From positions 186,001-250,000 of the forward strand of contig NZ_JACSCW010000001.1 in the NCBI RefSeq assembly GCF_014333585.1: DNA of 64,000 nucleotides, in the 5' to 3' direction. This document shows positions 9,507 through 18,003 of the stretch, in pieces. The stretch comes from Hymenobacter sp. BT188. GTDB taxonomy: Bacteria > Bacteroidota > Bacteroidia > Cytophagales > Hymenobacteraceae. The notes beneath the pieces were generated by a model. The model saw only the letters and a program-made list of their open reading frames with translations, did no database searches and had not been told where the DNA came from. The translations under genes and the position numbers were made by a program. Numbering within the stretch: the stretch's first letter is position 1; every line of letters starts with the position of its first letter.

Positions 9507-10202
9507 TTAGTCAAGGTGCCGACTTTGCAGGATTAGGTTAGGATTGGGGCACAACGCGGCCCACTTCTCGCGTTCCTCCAAAGGCGCCACGCCCGGAAAA
9601 TCGCCTTGTAGGCCCTGCATATCAGCTATAACCTGAAAATGGAGGTGAGGCGGCCAGTCGCCATTTTCTGGGTGCGGGCCTACTTCGGCAAAGGTGACGC
9701 CGGGCTCGACTAGCATTCCCGGCCGTAGCAAAGCAACTTCGCGGCGGCCTAAGTGACCATAGAGGGTATAAAAAGTGGTGCCTTCCAGCTCATGCTCCAG
9801 AATAACGGTGGGGCCGTAGTCGCCGAAATTATCATTGTCGGCCAGGCTGTGCACGGTAGCGGGCAAGGGCGACCAAACGGGCGTACCGGCCCGTACCCAC
9901 ACATCGACGCCCAAGTGCAAAGAGCGCGGATGCACAGCCGGGTCGCCAAACAAACCGGGGCTGCGGCGGTAGATAATACGATTCTCCAAATAGCCACCCA
10001 CCCCAATCAGTGCCTCCTGAGCCTCCAATAGCTCAGCTACTAACACCTCGAAAGCAGCGGTATCCCGCAGATCAGCCGTCACGACCCGCGGATTGTGAGC
10101 GGTAAAATCGAGCCGACATACCTCCGGGCTATTCAGGTCGATGGGCAGCACCGGACTGAATTGTGCCTGATGCCGTTGTAAGAGTTGAGAAAGTTCAGTC
10201 AT
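9507..10202 (-). CDS. M23-family metallopeptidase
   Basis: M23 enzymes are zinc endopeptidases that cut peptidoglycan cross-links. The 231-residue form starting at 10202 (MTELSQLLQRH) has the zinc-ligand pattern of the family: HLGVDVWVRAG (His and Asp) and PPHLHFQV (HxH), with VILEHELEGTTFYTLYGHL between. No signal peptide is visible, so the route to the cell wall is unclear. A longer reading frame to 10295 adds 31 residues that look non-coding and was not used. Downstream it converges on the LolC/E-like gene. Confidence 0.8.
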   Translation of the reverse strand: MTELSQLLQRHQAQFSPVLPIDLNSPEVCRLDFTAHNPRVVTADLRDTAAFEVLVAELLEAQEALIGVGGYLENRIIYRRSPGLFGDPAVHPRSLHLGVDVWVRAGTPVWSPLPATVHSLADNDNFGDYGPTVILEHELEGTTFYTLYGHLGRREVALLRPGMLVEPGVTFAEVGPHPENGDWPPHLHFQVIADMQGLQGDFPGVAPLEEREKWAALCPNPNLILQSRHLD

Positions 10203-10322
10203 ATTAATTTCAGGAGAAAATGACCATTTATGAGGTGTTTGAAAATGAAGAAAGCGTATAACTGCGCTGGCTTTACCACATAAAGTCGGGCGCAAGCTAA
10301 GGTCTGAGCAGCATTAATCCCG

Positions 10323-10330
10323 TACTTTTG
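10323..10330 (+). promoter_or_regulatory. -7 promoter element of paaE
   Basis: TACTTTTG fits TAnnTTTG exactly and stands 44 bases before the paaE ATG. No PaaR-type operator is seen near it. Confidence 0.6.
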
Positions 10331-10374
10331 CCTCCTAGGTTTCCAAGTCCCTAAGCCCCAGTCCTCCATCCAGA

Positions 10375-11481
10375 ATGAGCAGTCCTTACCTCACCCTCAA
10401 CGTTGTCGAACTCACCCACGAAACGCCCGACGCCGTTACTATTCACCTTGAGCTACCCACCCGCCAGCCCATTGCCTGCCAGCCCGGCCAGTTTCTGACC
10501 CTTATTCTGCCCTGCGGTCCGGGGGGCAAAAAGGAGCGTCGCGCCTACTCTTTAAGCAGCACGCCGCACGAAGCCCCGCGCTTGTCCGTCACGGTGAAGC
10601 GCGTGCCCGGTGGTTTGGTAAGCAACTATCTGCTTGATACAGTGCGCGTAGGCCAGCAGATAGAAGCCATGGCCCCGCTTGGCAACTTTACCGTAAAGCC
10701 CAGCCCCAAATCGGCTCGTTCGTTGGTTCTGGTTGGTGCCGGTAGCGGTATTACACCTTTGATGAGCATTCTGAAATCGGTGCTGCGCGAGGAGCCTCAG
10801 AGTCATATTTTGCTCGTGTATGGCAACCGCAACGAGGAATCAGTCATATTCCGGCAGCAGCTGGCTACGCTGGAGCAGCAGTCTGGGGGGCGTTTGCAGG
10901 TCGAGCATGTGTATAGCCAGCCTGCCAATCCGGAAGCTGCGCAGCATAAAGGCCGTCTGAACCGGACCATGCTGTTACGTATTCTGGAGCAGCGCCACCA
11001 GTTTCCAGCCGAGCAAGCCGAATACTACCTGTGCGGCCCCGATGGTCTGATGCAGGAAGCTCGCTCCGCGCTGGATCTGCTAGGTGTTCCCGCGGCTCGT
11101 ATTCATCGTGAAAGCTTTGTAGCAGCTGCCGACAGCACTGAAGTAGCTTCCGCTCAGCCAGCTGGTCACGGCGACGTATCTACGGCCGACGATGACGCCA
11201 AAATCGTGACCCGCACGGTAACCATCAATTACGAAGGCAGCGAATATAAATTGGTGGTTGAGCCCAACCAAACGATTCTGGAAGCTGCCCTCGACCAAGA
11301 TATCGACCTGCCTTATTCCTGCCAGGCGGGCTTGTGCACGGCTTGTCGCGGCAAGTGCTTGTCGGGCAAAGTACACTTGGATGAGCGCGAAGGCTTATCC
11401 GATTCTGAAATGAAACAAGGCTACGTCCTTACCTGCGTTGGCCACCCGCTGACAGCGGATGTTGTTATTGAGATAGCCTAA
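10375..11481 (+). CDS. paaE: Phenylacetyl-CoA epoxidase reductase subunit PaaE
   Basis: PaaE passes electrons from NADPH through FAD and a 2Fe-2S cluster to the PaaA di-iron centre that epoxidises phenylacetyl-CoA. The 368-residue protein has an FAD domain with RRAYSLSS (about residues 57-64), an NAD(P) domain with LVGAGSGITPLMSIL (about 118-132) and YYLCGPDGLM, and a C-terminal plant-type ferredoxin domain with cluster ligands in SCQAGLCTACRGKC and LTCVGHP. The other paa genes lie 2.6-7.5 kb downstream on the opposite strand; that context makes PaaE likelier than a generic ferredoxin reductase. Confidence 0.88.
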   Translation: MSSPYLTLNVVELTHETPDAVTIHLELPTRQPIACQPGQFLTLILPCGPGGKKERRAYSLSSTPHEAPRLSVTVKRVPGGLVSNYLLDTVRVGQQIEAMAPLGNFTVKPSPKSARSLVLVGAGSGITPLMSILKSVLREEPQSHILLVYGNRNEESVIFRQQLATLEQQSGGRLQVEHVYSQPANPEAAQHKGRLNRTMLLRILEQRHQFPAEQAEYYLCGPDGLMQEARSALDLLGVPAARIHRESFVAAADSTEVASAQPAGHGDVSTADDDAKIVTRTVTINYEGSEYKLVVEPNQTILEAALDQDIDLPYSCQAGLCTACRGKCLSGKVHLDEREGLSDSEMKQGYVLTCVGHPLTADVVIEIA

Positions 11482-11601
11482 GAGACAGCGAAGCAATATT
11501 TTGCGTAAACTTCTCTTGTTCAAGACTATCAGTGCCTGGTCGATAAGGAATTAGCCTCAACTATCGACAACATTAAATTGCTGGCTTATCTTGTACTCTC
11601 T

Positions 11602-13347
11602 ATGCTACACGCCGCCCCCGAAATTCAACTCGCCTCGGCCACAGATACCCAGCGCCCAACGCGTCGCTACCTGCCCGAAGACTTTATTGTAACGGATTGG
11701 TCTGCCCTTGAAGCCTACTTTATCGAGCTTCGCGACCGGGAGATAAATGCCCCCCAGGAACTGGAAGAATGGCTGCTTGATCGGAGTGAACTGGAAAGTG
11801 CGTTGAGTGAAAACTTGGCGTGGCGCTACATCCGCATGACCTGCGATACGCAGGACGGGGAGCGCGCCGAAGCCTTCCAATATTTCGTGAGCGAGATTGA
11901 GCCCAATGTAGCACCCTACGACCACGCGTTGAACGAAAAGCTGATGCAATCGGAGTACGTTGGGGAATTGGACCCGCAGCGCTACCGCGTGTTTATTCGT
12001 TCGGTTCGGCAGGCTCTGGAAATTTATCGGGCCGAGAATATTCCGCTCAAAACCGATATCAGCACCAAGCAGCAGCAATATGCGGCCACGGTGGGCGCGA
12101 TGACGGTCACGATTAACGGGGAGGAAATGACGCTGCCACGGGCCGCCGACTTTCTAAAAAACCCCGACCGGGCGGTGCGCGAGCAGGCTTATATAGCCGT
12201 GCAAGAGCGGCGCTTACAAGACAAAGAGTCCCTCGATAAGCTGTTTACAGAGCTAGTACGCCTGCGCCACCAGATGGCCCTGAATGCTGGCTTTAAGAAC
12301 TTCCGCGACTATATGTTTGCCGCGCTGGGCCGCTTCGATTATACGCCGCAAGATTGCTTCAACTTCCACCGCGCCATTCGCGAAACGGTAGTGCCACTTA
12401 TCGACGACCTCGACTTGGAGCGTCGTCAGGACTTGAACCTGCCGGAGCTACGCCCCTGGGACTTGGACGTGGATGTGAGTGGTAAAGCGCCGTTGCGTCC
12501 ATTTGAGACAGGCGCAGAGTTGCTCGAAAAGACCATCACCGTTTTTCAACACCTCGACCCCTATTTGGGTGACTGCCTGCGGACAATGCGCCAGATGGGA
12601 CACTTGGATCTGGAGTCGCGCAAGGGCAAAGCGCCCGGTGGCTACAACTATCCACTGGATGAAACCGGCGTGCCGTTCATCTTTATGAACGCTACATCGT
12701 CCCTGCGCGACGTGGTGACAATGCTGCATGAAGGCGGCCACGCCGTGCACTCTTTCCTCACGCGCACCTTGCCGTTATCTGCCGATAAGCACCCACCAAG
12801 TGAGGTCGCTGAGTTGGCCTCCATGAGTATGGAGCTAATGAGCATGGACCATTGGGATGAGTTTTTCCCGGATGCTGATGAGCTTCGTCGGGCCAAGAAA
12901 ACGCACCTAGAAAGCGTACTCGAAACCTTCCCCTGGGTAGCCACCATCGACAAGTTTCAGCACTGGATTTACGAGAACCCCGAGCATACCACGAAGCAGC
13001 GCCATGAGCGTTGGGTGCAGGTGTTCGACGAGTTCAACCAGCGCACAGTAAGCTGGAAAGGCTTGGAGCAATACAAGCCGTACTTGTGGCAAAAGCAGTT
13101 GCACCTCTACGAAGTGCCGTTTTACTACATTGAGTACGCCATGGCTCAGCTTGGTGCTATTGCCGTGTGGCGCAACTTCCGCCAGAATCCGCAGCAGGGC
13201 TTGGAGGCGTATAAGCGCGCTTTGGCTTTGGGCTATACTGCACCCATCGGCGAGATTTATGCTGCCGCCGGCATCCGATTCGATTTTAGCACGGAGTATC
13301 TGCGCTCCTTAGCCGACTTTGTGCGCGAGGAAATGGCCCGGCTGTAA
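11602..13347 (+). CDS. pepF: M3-family oligoendopeptidase F
   Basis: PepF-type M3 peptidases are cytoplasmic zinc enzymes that cut short peptides. From the ATG at 11602 the protein has 581 residues. The zinc-binding helix is HEGGHAVHSF with the downstream glutamate in SEVAELASMSMELM, both diagnostic of clan MA(E) family M3. The N-terminal half is helical with the usual LRDREINAPQELEEWLLD region. A TTG at 11578 would add eight residues and is less likely. No signal peptide. It ends at a shared terminator. Confidence 0.93.
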   Translation: MLHAAPEIQLASATDTQRPTRRYLPEDFIVTDWSALEAYFIELRDREINAPQELEEWLLDRSELESALSENLAWRYIRMTCDTQDGERAEAFQYFVSEIEPNVAPYDHALNEKLMQSEYVGELDPQRYRVFIRSVRQALEIYRAENIPLKTDISTKQQQYAATVGAMTVTINGEEMTLPRAADFLKNPDRAVREQAYIAVQERRLQDKESLDKLFTELVRLRHQMALNAGFKNFRDYMFAALGRFDYTPQDCFNFHRAIRETVVPLIDDLDLERRQDLNLPELRPWDLDVDVSGKAPLRPFETGAELLEKTITVFQHLDPYLGDCLRTMRQMGHLDLESRKGKAPGGYNYPLDETGVPFIFMNATSSLRDVVTMLHEGGHAVHSFLTRTLPLSADKHPPSEVAELASMSMELMSMDHWDEFFPDADELRRAKKTHLESVLETFPWVATIDKFQHWIYENPEHTTKQRHERWVQVFDEFNQRTVSWKGLEQYKPYLWQKQLHLYEVPFYYIEYAMAQLGAIAVWRNFRQNPQQGLEAYKRALALGYTAPIGEIYAAAGIRFDFSTEYLRSLADFVREEMARL

Positions 13348-13376
13348 GGAGTAAAGCAGTCATATCATATTTGCCT

Positions 13377-13413
13377 AAAAAAGCCCCCCAGATGATTTCT
13401 GGGGGGCTTTTTT
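13377..13413. terminator. Bidirectional intrinsic terminator
   Basis: AAAAAAGCCCCCCAGA pairs with TCTGGGGGGCTTTTTT. It lies between the convergent pepF gene and the paa-side lipoprotein gene. Confidence 0.9.
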
Positions 13414-13431
13414 GTAAGCTTTGAGTTACGA

Positions 13432-14031
13432 TTATTGTTGGAGTTCAAATAAGGGTAGGGGCTGCAACTGGCTGTATTCGCCACCTATTTTGGAAATCTC
13501 AGACTCGTGCAGCTTCAGGTAGTTGTTGAACTGCTTAGCCGCCTGATCGTAGCGGACTCGGTGACCAACTACTTCATTATCAGCTGCCTGAATGCTTTCA
13601 GTGAGGGTCTGAATGGTTTCGTTGGCAGGGCCGCTGGCAGGGAGTGCTACTTCGTACACCGCGCGCAGCACCGAATCCTGAGCTGCGTCATAAGCATCTA
13701 TGTGCTCGGAGGCAGCCATGCTTTGCTGATTATAGCGTAGCGTTTTGAGTCGTTCGTTGGCGCGGGTCAGTTGCTGTACCTGCGTTGCATTGGTGTCAGG
13801 TTGCTTGCGCAACTCGCTTAATACCTGTGTAGTAGCGCTCATTTTTGCGTCGTCACTGGTTATCATACGAGTCCAGCGTACGTCCAGCGTATCGCGGAAT
13901 ACATCAAGCTGAGCTTTCGCTGCAGCCGGTGATACCGGGTCGACAATGGCTACTTTGTTAGCGCGGTCAGTTTTGCAGGAAGAGAAGGCGGCCATAAAAA
14001 GTACGAAGGCCAACGGAAAAATCTTTTTCAT
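13432..14031 (-). CDS. Lipoprotein of unknown function
   Basis: The 199-residue product has a lipoprotein signal (FVLFMAAFSSCKTD), so it is probably anchored at the cell envelope. The rest is soluble and mostly helical; the stretch VRYDQAAKQFNNYLK near residues 160-175 is reminiscent of LemA proteins, but this is not enough for assignment. It lies 48 bp downstream of paaD on the same strand and could be the last gene of the paa transcript, though no link to phenylacetate use is known. Confidence 0.7.
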   Translation of the reverse strand: MKKIFPLAFVLFMAAFSSCKTDRANKVAIVDPVSPAAAKAQLDVFRDTLDVRWTRMITSDDAKMSATTQVLSELRKQPDTNATQVQQLTRANERLKTLRYNQQSMAASEHIDAYDAAQDSVLRAVYEVALPASGPANETIQTLTESIQAADNEVVGHRVRYDQAAKQFNNYLKLHESEISKIGGEYSQLQPLPLFELQQ

Positions 14032-14079
14032 AACGGAAATAACGCCGGAAATCGGCGAATAACATATGCTGTTAGGTTG

Positions 14080-14559
14080 TTAAACGGGTTTAAATTGTTC
14101 AAATAACTGTCGGCAGTCGTTGCAGTAGTGCATGGAGCGGCACAAAGTCGCCCCAAAAGGCGTCCGCAACTCCGTATTCTGGCTGTTGCAGAAGGGGCAT
14201 TGAGCGTATTCCAGAATGTCCAGGTCCAGAATTCCTTCGTACGTGGGCGGCGGCGCCAGACCAAAGTTCTTCAGCGCCTCCCGGCCTTTCTCCGAAACCA
14301 TATTGGTGTCCCAAGGTTCCTCAAAGCTCATTTCTGTTGTCACATTAGCTATGCCATGGGCTTGCAAAGTCTGCACCACATCGCGCTGCATGTAATCCAT
14401 GGCCGGGCAGCCCGAAAACGTCGGCGTCATCTTCACCGTTACCCGTCCACTCTCGTCTATTACCACGTCGCGAATCACCCCCAAATCCACCAGCGAAAGC
14501 ACCGGAATCTCAGGGTCTTTTACCGCTTCGAGCCAAGTAAGAATGGTGGCTTTATCCAT
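14080..14559 (-). CDS. paaD: Phenylacetyl-CoA epoxidase maturation subunit PaaD
   Basis: PaaD is the DUF59/MIP18-like accessory protein of the phenylacetyl-CoA epoxidase, thought to help metal-centre assembly. The 159-residue protein has the DUF59 core (KDPEIPVLSLVDLGVIRDV and TPTFSGCPAMD) in its first 60 residues, and a C-terminal zinc-ribbon-like region with CPFC and CNDC pairs plus another Cys in between, as in the family. It follows paaC after 64 bp on the minus strand. Confidence 0.93.
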   Translation of the reverse strand: MDKATILTWLEAVKDPEIPVLSLVDLGVIRDVVIDESGRVTVKMTPTFSGCPAMDYMQRDVVQTLQAHGIANVTTEMSFEEPWDTNMVSEKGREALKNFGLAPPPTYEGILDLDILEYAQCPFCNSQNTELRTPFGATLCRSMHYCNDCRQLFEQFKPV

Positions 14560-14623
14560 GAGTGTGCTAGTGGTGAGAAGTGCGAATTGCCGACTTTATA
14601 ATCAAAGAACAAACAAAAACCCA

Positions 14624-15379
14624 TTACCATTCCGCCGTCGGATCGACCCGAAATACTTCGGCCATTTCATCCAACAAGGGCTGTAGGTATTCTGTGTGCT
14701 CGCCAAATCGGCCGCCGTACACGGGCGTCAGCGTAGTCAAGTCGGGGAGATTTAATGCGGTTTGGCTCAGAAGTTTGGTGATGTTTTCCTGCCAGCGGGC
14801 CCTAATTTCATCTTCACCGACAAAGATGCCTTCAGAGATAACATCGTCTTCGGCCGCTGTTTTCTCGAACAAGCCCAGCGCGTAGGGCAAAGTATAATTC
14901 AGCGAGTTTTGCAACCGCTCAATAGCCTCTTCCGTCGAGCTACCGAGTTGCTTTATCCAGGTGTTGGCGTGCAGCGTGTGGTACTTCAGCTCGCCTTTCA
15001 GCTTGCGCGCCACCTGGGCCAGCGGCTCGTAGCTGCTGTGACTTAGTGCCTCGAAACGTAGGATTTCGGCGTGGTCGTACAGAAAATGCCGGATCAGGCT
15101 GAAGTCGTATTCCCCGATGGGTAGTTCTACTAGCTGCGCGCAATGGAACTGGGGGGCATTTCTGGTGAAAGCTACCGTATCTGGCTCGGCTTCGCCAAGC
15201 TGGTGCAGGAGCGTGTAGAGTTGTAAGCTATGACCTAGTTTGTCTTGGGCCATGGAAGAGAATGCGATGTCTTCTTCCAGAATCGGCCCTAAGCCGTTCC
15301 ACTCGGAGTTGCGGTGGCCTAGGATAAGCTGGTCGTCGGCCAGGCGGTAGAGCAAGTCTTTTAGCGCGTCGGTGTTCAT
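14624..15379 (-). CDS. paaC: Phenylacetyl-CoA epoxidase structural subunit PaaC
   Basis: PaaC is the ferritin-like structural partner of PaaA in the epoxidase core complex. The 251-residue helical protein begins DLLYRLADDQLILGHRNSEW and contains LEEDIAFSSMAQDKLGH and LKGELKYHTLHANTWIKQLG, the family helices that keep part of the di-iron pattern. Its start overlaps the paaB stop by 4 bp, which indicates translational coupling. Confidence 0.94.
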   Translation of the reverse strand: MNTDALKDLLYRLADDQLILGHRNSEWNGLGPILEEDIAFSSMAQDKLGHSLQLYTLLHQLGEAEPDTVAFTRNAPQFHCAQLVELPIGEYDFSLIRHFLYDHAEILRFEALSHSSYEPLAQVARKLKGELKYHTLHANTWIKQLGSSTEEAIERLQNSLNYTLPYALGLFEKTAAEDDVISEGIFVGEDEIRARWQENITKLLSQTALNLPDLTTLTPVYGGRFGEHTEYLQPLLDEMAEVFRVDPTAEW

Positions 15380-16056
15380 GCTTGGGGGGCGTTTTCGGGG
15401 TTCTCGGCTTTAAAGCGCTCAATTTTGTCCTGCACTTTGTAGGCCAGGGCATCACGGTATTTCTTCTCAGGCGTGGTCGACCAGATGTCGCGGTCTTCCT
15501 CGTCGGAGCGCAGAATATCGGCCGAGCGAATCACCCACACATTCACAACTGGCCGCTGGTCTCCAAATACTGCTTTGGCCTGCTGCAAGGCCATTGCATG
15601 CGAGCTAGCATGCACCTTACCCACGTGCATGTGCGCTTTGCCGCGCTTCTTCAAGTGGAAAATGTCGTAGTCTTCTTCACCCGCTGCATAAGCAGCTTGT
15701 TCCTCCGCCGATTCAGAAAGAGGTGCTTCCGTGGGCTCATTTTGCCCCCCAGACAGCGTATCGTACACCGAGCCGGCATCGTCGCCGTAAGCTGTTACCT
15801 GGACTGCGCTGGTCGGCGTCACCCACAGACCAGTACACGCAAAACGACGGCTATATTGCTCTTTACCAAACAGAAAAGCCACCTCCAGCGAAGGCGCGTG
15901 CACTGGCCCTACGTAAGCGTAAGCCGTGCCTTCCTTTTTCTGGTGAAATACTTCATACGTCTCGAACTGGTCTAGCTCGGGCTTATCCGGTGGGAGCAGG
16001 GGCGAATCGGGCAGCCCAAGGCGGGAAATGCGCGGATCGAGAGAGGTGAGGGACAT
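15376..16056 (-). CDS. paaB: Phenylacetyl-CoA epoxidase subunit PaaB with two PaaB domains
   Basis: PaaB is a small bridging subunit of the epoxidase, about 95 residues in E. coli. This product has 226 residues and holds two PaaB-like units: residues about 31-88 (YEVFHQKKEGTAYAYVGPVH, GLWVTPTSAV) and about 128-182 (YDIFHLKKRGKAHMHVGKVH, NVWVIRSADI), joined by an acidic Glu/Ala-rich linker. The second unit is closer to the classical sequence. A further helical tail (SDEEDRDIWSTTPEKKYRD) follows. The gene overlaps paaC by 4 bp and is 171 bp from paaA, with a palindromic repeat in that gap. Confidence 0.92.
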   Translation of the reverse strand: MSLTSLDPRISRLGLPDSPLLPPDKPELDQFETYEVFHQKKEGTAYAYVGPVHAPSLEVAFLFGKEQYSRRFACTGLWVTPTSAVQVTAYGDDAGSVYDTLSGGQNEPTEAPLSESAEEQAAYAAGEEDYDIFHLKKRGKAHMHVGKVHASSHAMALQQAKAVFGDQRPVVNVWVIRSADILRSDEEDRDIWSTTPEKKYRDALAYKVQDKIERFKAENPENAPQA

Positions 16057-16087
16057 TGTAAAATAGTGCTATTGATCTACACCATAA

Positions 16088-16192
16088 AGGCGGTCATGCT
16101 GAGCTTGTCGAAGCATCTCTACAGAGTAGTAACCTCATTTAGTATTACAACGAAGCGTGTGAGATGCTTCGACAAACTCAGCATGACCGCCT
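16088..16192. repeat. Interspersed palindromic element (copy 1), inside the paa operon
   Basis: Arms at 16088-16119 and 16161-16192 are 32-nt inverted repeats with one mismatch and a 41-nt loop. The arms contain GTCATGCTGAGC and GAAGCATCTC, related to the elements at 22350, 61829 and 19520. It lies between paaA and paaB. Confidence 0.9.
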
Positions 16193-16227
16193 ATTGGCGT
16201 TCAACGTTCAGTTTTATTTCAACTCAC

Positions 16228-17217
16228 TTAAGCCAGCGGCTTCACGTATTTCGCCTTGGGCGAAAGCAGGGCGCGGCGTACCCAGGCACCATTTTCCTCC
16301 GCGGCGCGGCGTACGGCTAATCGCTCAGCGTTGCAGGGACCATCGCCATTGATAACGCGCTTGAAGTCTTCCCAGTCAGGCTCAGTGAATTCCCACACGC
16401 CATCTTCGTTTTTGCGCAGCTTGGCATCGGGCACCGTCAGACCAAGTTCCCAGATTTTGGGCACGTACATATCGAGGAATTGCTGGCGGCAATGGTCGTT
16501 GGAGGCCATCTTTACCTTCCAACGCATCAGAATCTCAGTGTGCACGCTCATCTTATCCGAAGGGCCGAAGAAGGTCATAATCGGCGGCCACCAACGGTTC
16601 AGGGCCTCCTGAATCATGCGGCGCTGGATAGGCGTACCAGTAGCCAAATGCACTACAGCATCGTGACCGTACTTCAAGTGGAAGCTTTCCTCGGCGCAAA
16701 TCCGCTCCAGAGCGCGGCAATATGGGCCGTAGCTGCCTTTGGCATTGGCCATCTGGTTGACTATGGCGCCAGCGTCAATCAGCCAGGAAATAACATTGGA
16801 ATCGGCCCAGGTGAAGGCAGGGTAGTTGAAGACGTTGGAGTATTTGCTCTTGCCGTTAATCAGGTCAGAAAGCATCTGCTCGCGGGTTTTGCCCAGCGTT
16901 TCGGCCGCTGAGTACAGCAGTTGGGCGTGGCCTACTTCGTCTTGCACTTTGGCCATTTGAGCCATTTTACGACGGAAGCCAGGAGCGCGCGTAATCCAGG
17001 TGCCCTCGGGCAAGGAACCGATGATTTCGGAGTGGGCGTGCTGCTCAATCATGCGAATAAGCTGCTTGCGGTACAAAGCCGGCATCCAGTCGCGGGGCTC
17101 GATTTTTTCGCCGCGGGCAATACGCGCCTCAAACTCAGCCAACAGGATTGGATCTTCGTTTTCGAGGCCGGTAGTAGCGCTGGCCGGAATATCGTGGGTG
17201 CTTGCGGAGCCGTACAT
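16228..17217 (-). CDS. paaA: Phenylacetyl-CoA epoxidase catalytic subunit PaaA
   Basis: PaaA carries the di-iron site that inserts oxygen into the aromatic ring of phenylacetyl-CoA. The 329-residue protein contains the family helices [19 protein letters not shown] N-terminus, [39 protein letters not shown] (ExxH ligand pair) and [16 protein letters not shown] (second ExxH), plus [17 protein letters not shown]. It is the first enzyme gene after paaR (32 bp), so the operon order is paaR-paaA-paaB-paaC-paaD. Confidence 0.95.
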   Translation of the reverse strand: MYGSASTHDIPASATTGLENEDPILLAEFEARIARGEKIEPRDWMPALYRKQLIRMIEQHAHSEIIGSLPEGTWITRAPGFRRKMAQMAKVQDEVGHAQLLYSAAETLGKTREQMLSDLINGKSKYSNVFNYPAFTWADSNVISWLIDAGAIVNQMANAKGSYGPYCRALERICAEESFHLKYGHDAVVHLATGTPIQRRMIQEALNRWWPPIMTFFGPSDKMSVHTEILMRWKVKMASNDHCRQQFLDMYVPKIWELGLTVPDAKLRKNEDGVWEFTEPDWEDFKRVINGDGPCNAERLAVRRAAEENGAWVRRALLSPKAKYVKPLA

Positions 17218-17249
17218 AAGGGTGGGATTATGAAGGTGGGATGCTAAGT

Positions 17250-17840
17250 TTAGGAGTTGGCCAGACCAAGCAGCAGTTGGTCGGCCAAGCGGTGCGCAAT
17301 TTCACTGGGGGGCAATTTGCCCTCGGGCTTATACCAAGTAGGCAGCCAATTCAGGCTGGCCAGCAGAGTGAGCGTTGCAAAGGCGGTATCAGATGTGCGC
17401 AAGTCATTTTGCTCAATGCCACGCTGAATTAATAAGCGAAAGCCGGCTTCGTACCGCTCGCGCAAAGCCAAGAACTCGGTGCGGGCTGGCTCGCTCAGGT
17501 GGCGCCACTCGTGCAAAAACACGGCGGAGGCGGCTACATCCTGGGTCAGTACGCGCACGTGGCTCTCGATAGCCCAACGCAACTGTACGGCGGCCGGCTC
17601 AGCAGAATCATGGGTAGCAGCAGCAAAACCGGCAAAAAAGTCGTCGGCCAAGCGGAAGCAGATGCGGTGCAACAACTCCTGCTTGGACTTGATATGGGAA
17701 TACAAACTGCCCGCCTCCAAGCCCAACGCCTCCGCTAGCTCGCGCATGCTGGTGGCCGCAAAACCCCGCGTCCGAAACAGGGCCGTGGCCGTCTGGTCGA
17801 TCTGGGCTTTCCGCGAAAGGGTAGGGGCAGTGGCTTCCAT
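17250..17840 (-). CDS. paaR: TetR-family repressor, probable PaaR
   Basis: A 196-residue TetR regulator, starting at 17840 ([15 protein letters not shown]). The helix-turn-helix is at about residues 28-48 ([20 protein letters not shown]), followed by [10 protein letters not shown]. The C-terminal ligand domain is of the FadR/PaaR-like sort. It is the first gene of the paa operon, and a palindrome before its start matches the published PaaR operator, so repression relieved by phenylacetyl-CoA is inferred. A longer frame to 17912 would read through that palindrome. Confidence 0.85.
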   Translation of the reverse strand: MEATAPTLSRKAQIDQTATALFRTRGFAATSMRELAEALGLEAGSLYSHIKSKQELLHRICFRLADDFFAGFAAATHDSAEPAAVQLRWAIESHVRVLTQDVAASAVFLHEWRHLSEPARTEFLALRERYEAGFRLLIQRGIEQNDLRTSDTAFATLTLLASLNWLPTWYKPEGKLPPSEIAHRLADQLLLGLANS

Positions 17841-17865
17841 ATTCTTGTCAACAAAGCTAAGGTTC

Positions 17866-17879
17866 CTAACGTTCGTTAG
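17866..17879. promoter_or_regulatory. Putative PaaR operator
   Basis: CTAACGTTCGTTAG is a perfect inverted repeat (CTAACG..CGTTAG) 25 bp before the paaR start. It fits CNAACGNNCGTTNG, the operator described for the TetR-type PaaR of Thermus thermophilus. Function here is inferred from that match and from position. Confidence 0.75.
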
Positions 17880-17990
17880 CAAGCGTAAGTTGCGTTTAGT
17901 ATAGTGCTGCAAATCACCGCGTAACCGCGATCCTGCTCAGCGGTAGCCATGGTGAACAAAATGCAGCCAACGCCAGCCCAAAACCTCACG

Positions 17991-17998
17991 TACCTTTG
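17991..17998 (+). promoter_or_regulatory. -7 element immediately before thiL
   Basis: TACCTTTG, a full TAnnTTTG match, ends five bases before the thiL ATG. Transcription would start at or within a few bases of the start codon. Confidence 0.65.
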
Positions 17999-18003
17999 CA
18001 CCT

